DNA from: Stromatinia cepivora
Lineage: Eukaryota; Ascomycota; Leotiomycetes; Helotiales; Sclerotiniaceae
NCBI GenBank assembly: GCA_014898415.1
Contig: RCTD01000002.1
Span: 2,232,001 to 2,296,000 of the forward strand
Direction: 5' to 3'
DNA: 64,000 bases
Under the pieces are notes generated by a model. The model searched no databases, was not told the DNA's origin, and saw only the letters and a list, made by a program, of their open reading frames with translations. Below, piece after piece: positions 58,682 through 64,000 of the stretch (its first letter is position 1; every line of letters starts with the position of its first letter). A program made the translations under genes and the position numbers.

Positions 58682-58744
58682 CTATCAACCTATCAACCTA
58701 TCAACCTATCAACCTATCAACCTATCAACCTATCAACCTATCAA
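58682..58744. repeat. 8-bp tandem repeat, unit CTATCAAC, about 8 copies
   Basis: Perfect head-to-tail copies of CTATCAAC, preceded at 58620-58660 by degenerate CAGCCAGCCAACCAG copies and followed at 58802-58840 by ACACGATACACAAT copies. Confidence 0.9.
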
Positions 58745-59481
58745 GCCAGCCTGTCAAGTCAAGTACGACGCGAAATGTGGCTGGAGCAAAGGCAAGTTTG
58801 CCACACGATACACGATACACAATACACGATACACAATACATACCCAATTTTACGGAGCAACCTCCTTATCATGCATGTCGTGATCAATCAAATCAAATCA
58901 AATCACAATGCCATTACAGGATAGGATACGGCGGAAAACCCTTGACTTCTTCTTCTTCTTCTTCTTCTTCTTTCCCTTTCCCTTTCCAAGTTGATTGCGC
59001 AATTAGATTATCGAGGAGACATCCATCATCCATCCGTCTTTCATTATTTTTTTTCATCATTTCTTACCAACGTCAAACAAAAAAGCAAACTTCGCTGCGC
59101 ATGCAAAAGCCATCCCAAAGTTGGAAAAGATGGAATGTTGTGGCTGGAAAAGTAAAGTCTCATATGATTATTGTCTTCTGATACATCAAGGCATGAGCTG
59201 AAACATCGTGTCCACGATTCACGATTTAACCCCCATAGTTTTAACTTGTCCGGCTCCGTATGTCATAGCTTCAACAGCAATGTCAGCTACCTAACAAGTA
59301 TGATGTTATTATATTTACTTGCATTACAAATCTCTTTCGGCCCTCAGTGTTTGACAGTAAAGTGTTTGCATAGGGAGTTCATTGTAGAATCATCATTTGC
59401 ATTTATCATCTCATAATCTAGCAATATTGGGTTATCTGATGTTTATATATCATGCTTTTTGGGTTAACATTTCCGAGTTCC
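58745..59481. other. 3' flank of the aminopeptidase gene
   Basis: No gene is supported. TTCTTCTTCTTCTTCTTCTTC lies near 58949-58970. Confidence 0.35.
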
Positions 59482-62400
59482 TCAGAGCTCACTCTTGACT
59501 TGAGTATTTGCCTCGACCCAGGCCTTAACATCCTCTCTGTCTCTCTCAACCCAAGCGCTCTTTGCCCTAATACTATCGAGGCTCTGTGCCAGACCTTGGT
59601 CAAAGCCCTTGGTATCTCTCTTTGAAAAGAACTCCTCAACTCGCTTCAGGTTTTGTTCACCGGTAAAGCCCGACGTGCAAATGGTTACCATCGTTCCCAA
59701 CATAGATAAGCCGGCCGGCAATCGTCGTTGGAGTTCATCCCAGTTTTCAGTCATCCAAACATACAATGCTTCGGTGCCTTCTGGGTGGGCTCTAAGCCCG
59801 CTGATGGGGAGGTAAATATCTTGTTCCTTGACTTCACCGCTGAATGGTAAATCGAGAGTTCGCTTGATCAACTCCGGATCTTTAGCTCGTCCTAGAGAAC
59901 GGAGAGCTGTGTTACGTTCGTCGCTGTTTGTGGAGTTGCGGTAGGCATCTAGGATGATGTCGTACTGTACGGATGTTAGTCACTATATTGTCTTGACCAA
60001 GGTTAACATACCTCTTTCTTGCCACCATATTTCAGGACAATGGCATAAACGCTACCACGAATGTTTGGATGAATAGCAGATTTGTCGCCCTCAGCGAATT
60101 CAGCAAACATGTCTTGTGCGGCTTTAATGATGATTTTGTCGCCGGATGTTCCAGCACTGCCGAAAAGCATAGCTTTAAATTGTTGCTGCACATGCTCATC
60201 GCTGTCCTTAAATTCCCATCCGAATTTGTGAGCATTTTCGCTGGTGAGTTCTCTTTGAAATGACTCAAGTCCATCTCTGATTTTCTTATCCTCAAAAACC
60301 CAAGCAGTTTGGATACTACCCAAGCGGGCGAGGATTTCGGTCCAAACAACAAATTCATTTTCACTAGTGAAACCCTTGAATAAGTTTAGAACACCAGAAG
60401 TCTTCTGATACCCAGCGGAAGCGAGAGCTCCTGCATCTGCAATCATTCCTGCACGGTCTTCTACGGTCAGTAACCCGTCCTTAGCAGCCTTTCCAAGCTT
60501 TTCAAGTCGTTCCGGAGTGTATGATGTTCGATAAATGCTAGTATGGTCTGCATTTAACTTGAAGAAATCTGCAGGGACCTTGATCGTGTCTTCTCGCTTG
60601 GTTAGTACAAGCTCCTCATCGACACCGCTCTTGGTACGGAGACCTAAGAAAACAGGGTACAAAACTTCATCCTCTTCGGGCTTGACGTCAGCTGTTCGCA
60701 GGAAACGGTTTTGCTTGACGTGGATGCTCTTCCCATCTTCATTCTCAGTCACACTGACAACAGGATATCCGACACGTTTTGTCCAGATGTCCATGACTGC
60801 CGAGACATCCTTACCGCTCGCCTTACTCAATGCATCCCAAAGGTCACCGGTTTGGGTGTTGCCATAAGCATGCTTTTTCAGATATTGACGGATACCTTCC
60901 ATAAACACATCTTCTCCCAAATAGCTTGCAATCATACGAAGGACACAAGAGCCCTTGGAATATGAAATAGCGTCAAATATCTGGTTGACTTGATCGGCTC
61001 TCTGAACTGGTACTTCAATTGGATGACTGCTTCGTATGGAATCAAGACCAAGGGCACTTTGAAGGTTATCTGTCACGTAGTTTTGCCAGACCTTCCATTC
61101 TGGATAGAAGATGTTGCAAGAATACCAAGACATCCATGTCGCAAAACCCTCGTTAAGCCACAATCCATCCCAGAAATCCATTGTCACTAAGTTGCCGAAC
61201 CATTGATGAGCCAGCTCATGCTGAACAACTTCCGCGACACGTTCTTTTGTGGAGGCACCGCTGGTCTTTTCGTCGAACAGAAGGTCAACGACACGGTAAG
61301 TAATCAAGCCCCAATTCTCCATGGCACCAGCAGAAAAATCTGGAATGGCAACCATGTCCTACAAATCGAGTTAGCATATGTCAATAGGGAAAATTATAAA
61401 AACATACCATCTTCGGCAAAGGAAATGGGCTATCAAAGGTCTTCTCATAAAATTCTAGGGTTCGTGCTGCAAGATCCAATGAAAATCTTCCATGCTCAAT
61501 GTCCTGATTTGGAGGAGCATAAACCCTAACTGGAATTCTGAACTTGTCTGTTTCAACATAGTTAAGTTCTCCAACAATAAAAGCCAGAAGATATGTCGAC
61601 ATTTGTGGTGATTTGTTGAACTTGACAGCCTTCTTATTTCCCTTGACCTCGTTCTCTGAAGCAACATCCATATTGCTCAAGCAGGTGAGTTTCTTGTCCG
61701 CGACCAAAGTAATTGTGAATTCTGCCTTCAAAGCAGGTTCATCGAAACAAGGGAAAGCTCTTCGGGCATCAGTCGGTTCCATTTGAGTTGTGGCCAAAAT
61801 ACCCTCGGATCCATCCGCATTTTTGTAAGTTGATCTATAGAAACCTGCCATCTTGTCGTTGAGCTGACCAGTGAACTTCATCTCGATTTGTGCCTTTGTT
61901 CCTTTTGGAATTGTTTTCTCGAAAGCAACCTTGGTTGTTTGGTTGGCCTCATTGTAAGAGACATCTGGGGTAGAGCTATTGCATATTAGATTTGAATGTG
62001 GAACATCCTGCAAAAGCCTTTTCGGTCAGTCACTGACCTTATGGTTTCAGATCCAGAGGTGACCTTGGTGCTGTGTATCTCGAGTTCTAGAGTATTCAAG
62101 GAAATAGAAGTGGTGTCTTCAGCAACATCTAAATCAATTATGACAGTGCCCTCATATGTACACTTCTTGAAGTCCGGCTCTAATGTGAGATCGTAATGTC
62201 TTGGGATAACATTTGCTGGCAGGATTTCTCTTCCTTTGGTAATATCCATTCCCGCACTCTCTACCTCCTCTCTAGCATGCACGCCTCTGCACATATTGTG
62301 TCTTCTGTATGAACAATGGCGGATTGCCGAAGTTGTTGAAGGGGTATTTCGGAAGTTGTTTAATAATTCAGGACGTTTGGTTGAAGGATGGAGTCTATAT

Positions 62401-62732
62401 TTTAATAAATGGTAAGCTTTTGAAGAATTCTAGAATAATAGTGAATAAATTGAGCTTGACTGAATCGAGCTTGCCTCAGATTACTGGTTGAAAGTATCAC
62501 GAGGGTACGTTGGTTCAGAACATGTACAATGAATGGAAGGAGCCACTCGGGTTGAAAGAAATGGCGGGGTAACATACAATGAAGCTGAGCTTCGATATGA
62601 ACTAATTGAAAGACTTTGAAAGGTTCTGCTGACAGCTGGTAATCTTCTTTGTGCTCTAGTTAAGGAAAGAAAAATACTGGCTGGAGGCCGAGAAAAAGAT
62701 GATGGAAAAGTATTGGAGATACGCATTGACAT
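59482..62732 (-). CDS. ape2: M1-family zinc aminopeptidase (Ape2/Aap1 type)
   Basis: Five exons, 62732..62578, 62304..62038, 61975..61408, 61358..60012 and 59964..59482, give 939 residues. The joins are YRSSASL|RHNMCRGVHA, SETIS|STPDVSYNE, PLPKM|DMVAIPDF and KYGGKKE|YDIILDAY, all in phase. The zinc site HELAH at 377-381 with Glu at 400 in LNEGFA, and GAMENWG at 341-347, define an M1 aminopeptidase that removes N-terminal residues from peptides. The ERAP1-like C-terminal domain is complete and ends QVKSEL. The first 55 residues are Arg/Ser-rich without acidic residues, like a mitochondrial presequence. Residue 56 is a Met starting MCRGVHAREEVESAG, which could give an 884-residue cytosolic form. 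Yeast Ape2 has comparable long and short products. Confidence 0.93.
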
Positions 62733-63759
62733 CGAAGTAGGGAAGTGGGAGTAAGGTAGCTACAAATACAGAAAACCGTATGCTGTACCGTAGAGTATGT
62801 CCAGAAGAAAATATGACAATATGACAATATGACACACCACTTTTGTAACCTTGGGCAGAGAAGGAAGGAACAATAGAAATGAGTGGAAAGGAATCAACGA
62901 GCTACTCAACAATAAGGAAGGTGGGGTCTTGCTGCGTCTTTCTGGATCTGCAGCTAATAAAGTAGGTGAGAGAGTTGCCCAGGTGATCCCTCAGAAACTC
63001 TACTGAAGAATTAAAGGTAGGGAAGATAGCTATAATAATTTTTCAACTAAGCCCATTGGGGTATCACGGATAATTTTAACACCGACATCACTCAAATAAG
63101 CTGATTCAGCAACATTAGAACTAAGTGTCACGTTCCACGCTTACTTCAACAGCTTACCATCATTTAGCATCATCTCCCTTACATCCCGGCAACATCTCAG
63201 CAGCATTCTAAACACTCACCAATACTCTCTCTAACAGCAGTTTACCTTTGGTGATATTTCGATTTGCCTTCACCTTTATCCTTGCTCATTCTTCCCTTTT
63301 CCAACTTCATTCACCTTGCACACCTGTCCCGTCATCACCATCTCCTCCATCAATCATCCTCTACTGAATCACCCCCTAACAATCTTAATTAGCATCTTCA
63401 CTTGCTTCACTTATCCACGAGGCGGACTGGTTCCACAGCGGTTCATGAAATTGTTAGAAAATCAGTCTCGACTTCTTTCAGAATAACCTCCAGCTTCATC
63501 ATCCCACAGCTTGGAAGCTTCGGTTTGCACAATTCGACTCTAGTTCAGCTTTATTCCTCCCATAGCTCTTTGCTGATCCATTATGCATCTCTACACCATA
63601 TACAAACAGGAATTTTCTATATAAGAGGCGTTTCACATCGTCAACTTCTACCCAATACAACCTGGAACCGCTTTTGCCAAAATCCATATGGTTGCTCTCG
63701 ATCGCAAATATCCATATAATTAATGCATTAGTGTAGTCTTCCCTCTTAAAAGCTTTCTC
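62733..63759. other. Promoter region of the aminopeptidase gene
   Basis: On the minus strand this is upstream of the aminopeptidase start. Its right part (63100-63400) is pyrimidine-rich on the + strand. No gene is supported. Confidence 0.35.
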
Positions 63760-64000
63760 CTAATTTCTAAGAGAAATCCCTTCGTTCGTTTCTCCACTAG
63801 ACTCATCTGAATCAAATGGGTAATCAGCAGCTTCGTTATTCCAAAATGATCTCGACTGAAAGATTCCTTGCGCGGTCTTCTTGATCACCTCAAATGCCGC
63901 ATGTGCAGCGGTATAAGCTTTCGCTCTCCATGCTAAAATAAAATCCAATGCTGCAGTTCTATCTTCTCCAAATAATATTTCCTGTTCCGAAATCACTTCA
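63760..64000 (-). CDS. 3' end of an unidentified gene running off the right edge
   Basis: The minus-strand frame is open from the window edge to a TAG at 63762-63760, about 79 codons. It has a regular helix-like segment, LDFILAWRAKAYTAAHAAFE, then an acidic Ser-rich tail DFSDESSGETNEG-like, ending ISLRN. No true ATG occurs, so the start must lie beyond 64000. The family is not recognised. Confidence 0.4.
   Translation of the reverse strand, partial: EVISEQEILFGEDRTAALDFILAWRAKAYTAAHAAFEVIKKTAQGIFQSRSFWNNEAADYPFDSDESSGETNEGISLRN

Noticed and set aside
58465..59181. 238-codon + strand frame
   Set aside because: It runs through the CTATCAAC array and other simple repeats, which keep a frame open by periodicity. 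The composition is not protein-like.
1..64000. tRNA, rRNA and CRISPR features
   Set aside because: I looked for GTTCGAATCC-type T-arms with matching acceptor stems and for spaced repeats, and found none that hold up. A covariance-model scan (tRNAscan-SE, Infernal) would be decisive.

Overview
The window looks like a nuclear contig from a filamentous ascomycete (Pezizomycotina; my inference is Leotiomycetes, close to Botrytis/Sclerotinia). It has short spliceosomal introns (about 50-130 nt, GTATGT/GTAAGT donors, CTAAC/CTAAT branch sites), typical fungal genes (palF, CFEM, MFS, fungal desaturase), long AT-rich spacers and many simple repeats. No bacterial operon, phage, CRISPR array, rRNA or tRNA gene was recognised.

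Layout. 0-6 kb: the 3' end of an unidentified + strand gene, an HPP-family membrane protein (-), a decayed stretch with a broken small secreted-protein gene (+), and the diphthamide synthetase dph6 (-). 6.9-8.9 kb: a two-exon Msn2/Seb1-type C2H2 stress transcription factor (-) with a very long upstream region. 9-24 kb: about 15 kb without an intact gene, AT-rich toward 21-24 kb, holding a wrecked adiponectin-receptor/haemolysin-III-type gene (-). 24-27.5 kb: DEAD-box splicing helicase prp28 (-) and mitochondrial ribosomal protein mL59 (+), divergent across about 250 bp. 30-38.6 kb: a Delta12-type fatty acid desaturase (+), the pH-signalling arrestin palF (-) and meiotic mnd1 (-).

39-46.5 kb: a transporter relic, a broken BNR-repeat gene, diphthamide co-chaperone dph4 (+), and three related members of an unrecognised family in different states of decay. 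47-51.5 kb: a six-exon MFS transporter (-) and a GPI-type CFEM protein (+). 54.7 kb: a 53-codon cysteine-rich gene. 55-59.4 kb: gene-free DNA with a 153-bp inverted-repeat element. 59.5-62.7 kb: a five-exon M1 aminopeptidase (-) with a probable mitochondrial presequence and an internal cytosolic start. The right edge holds the 3' end of another gene (-).

The intact genes are mostly unlinked housekeeping functions. Two belong to one pathway, dph6 and dph4, both for diphthamide on elongation factor 2, about 36 kb apart. The accessory interest lies in the decayed genes, the tandem unknown family, and 7-8-bp minisatellites at five places. I saw no convincing new multi-gene system. All exon boundaries come from reading splice signals and reading-frame continuity by eye.
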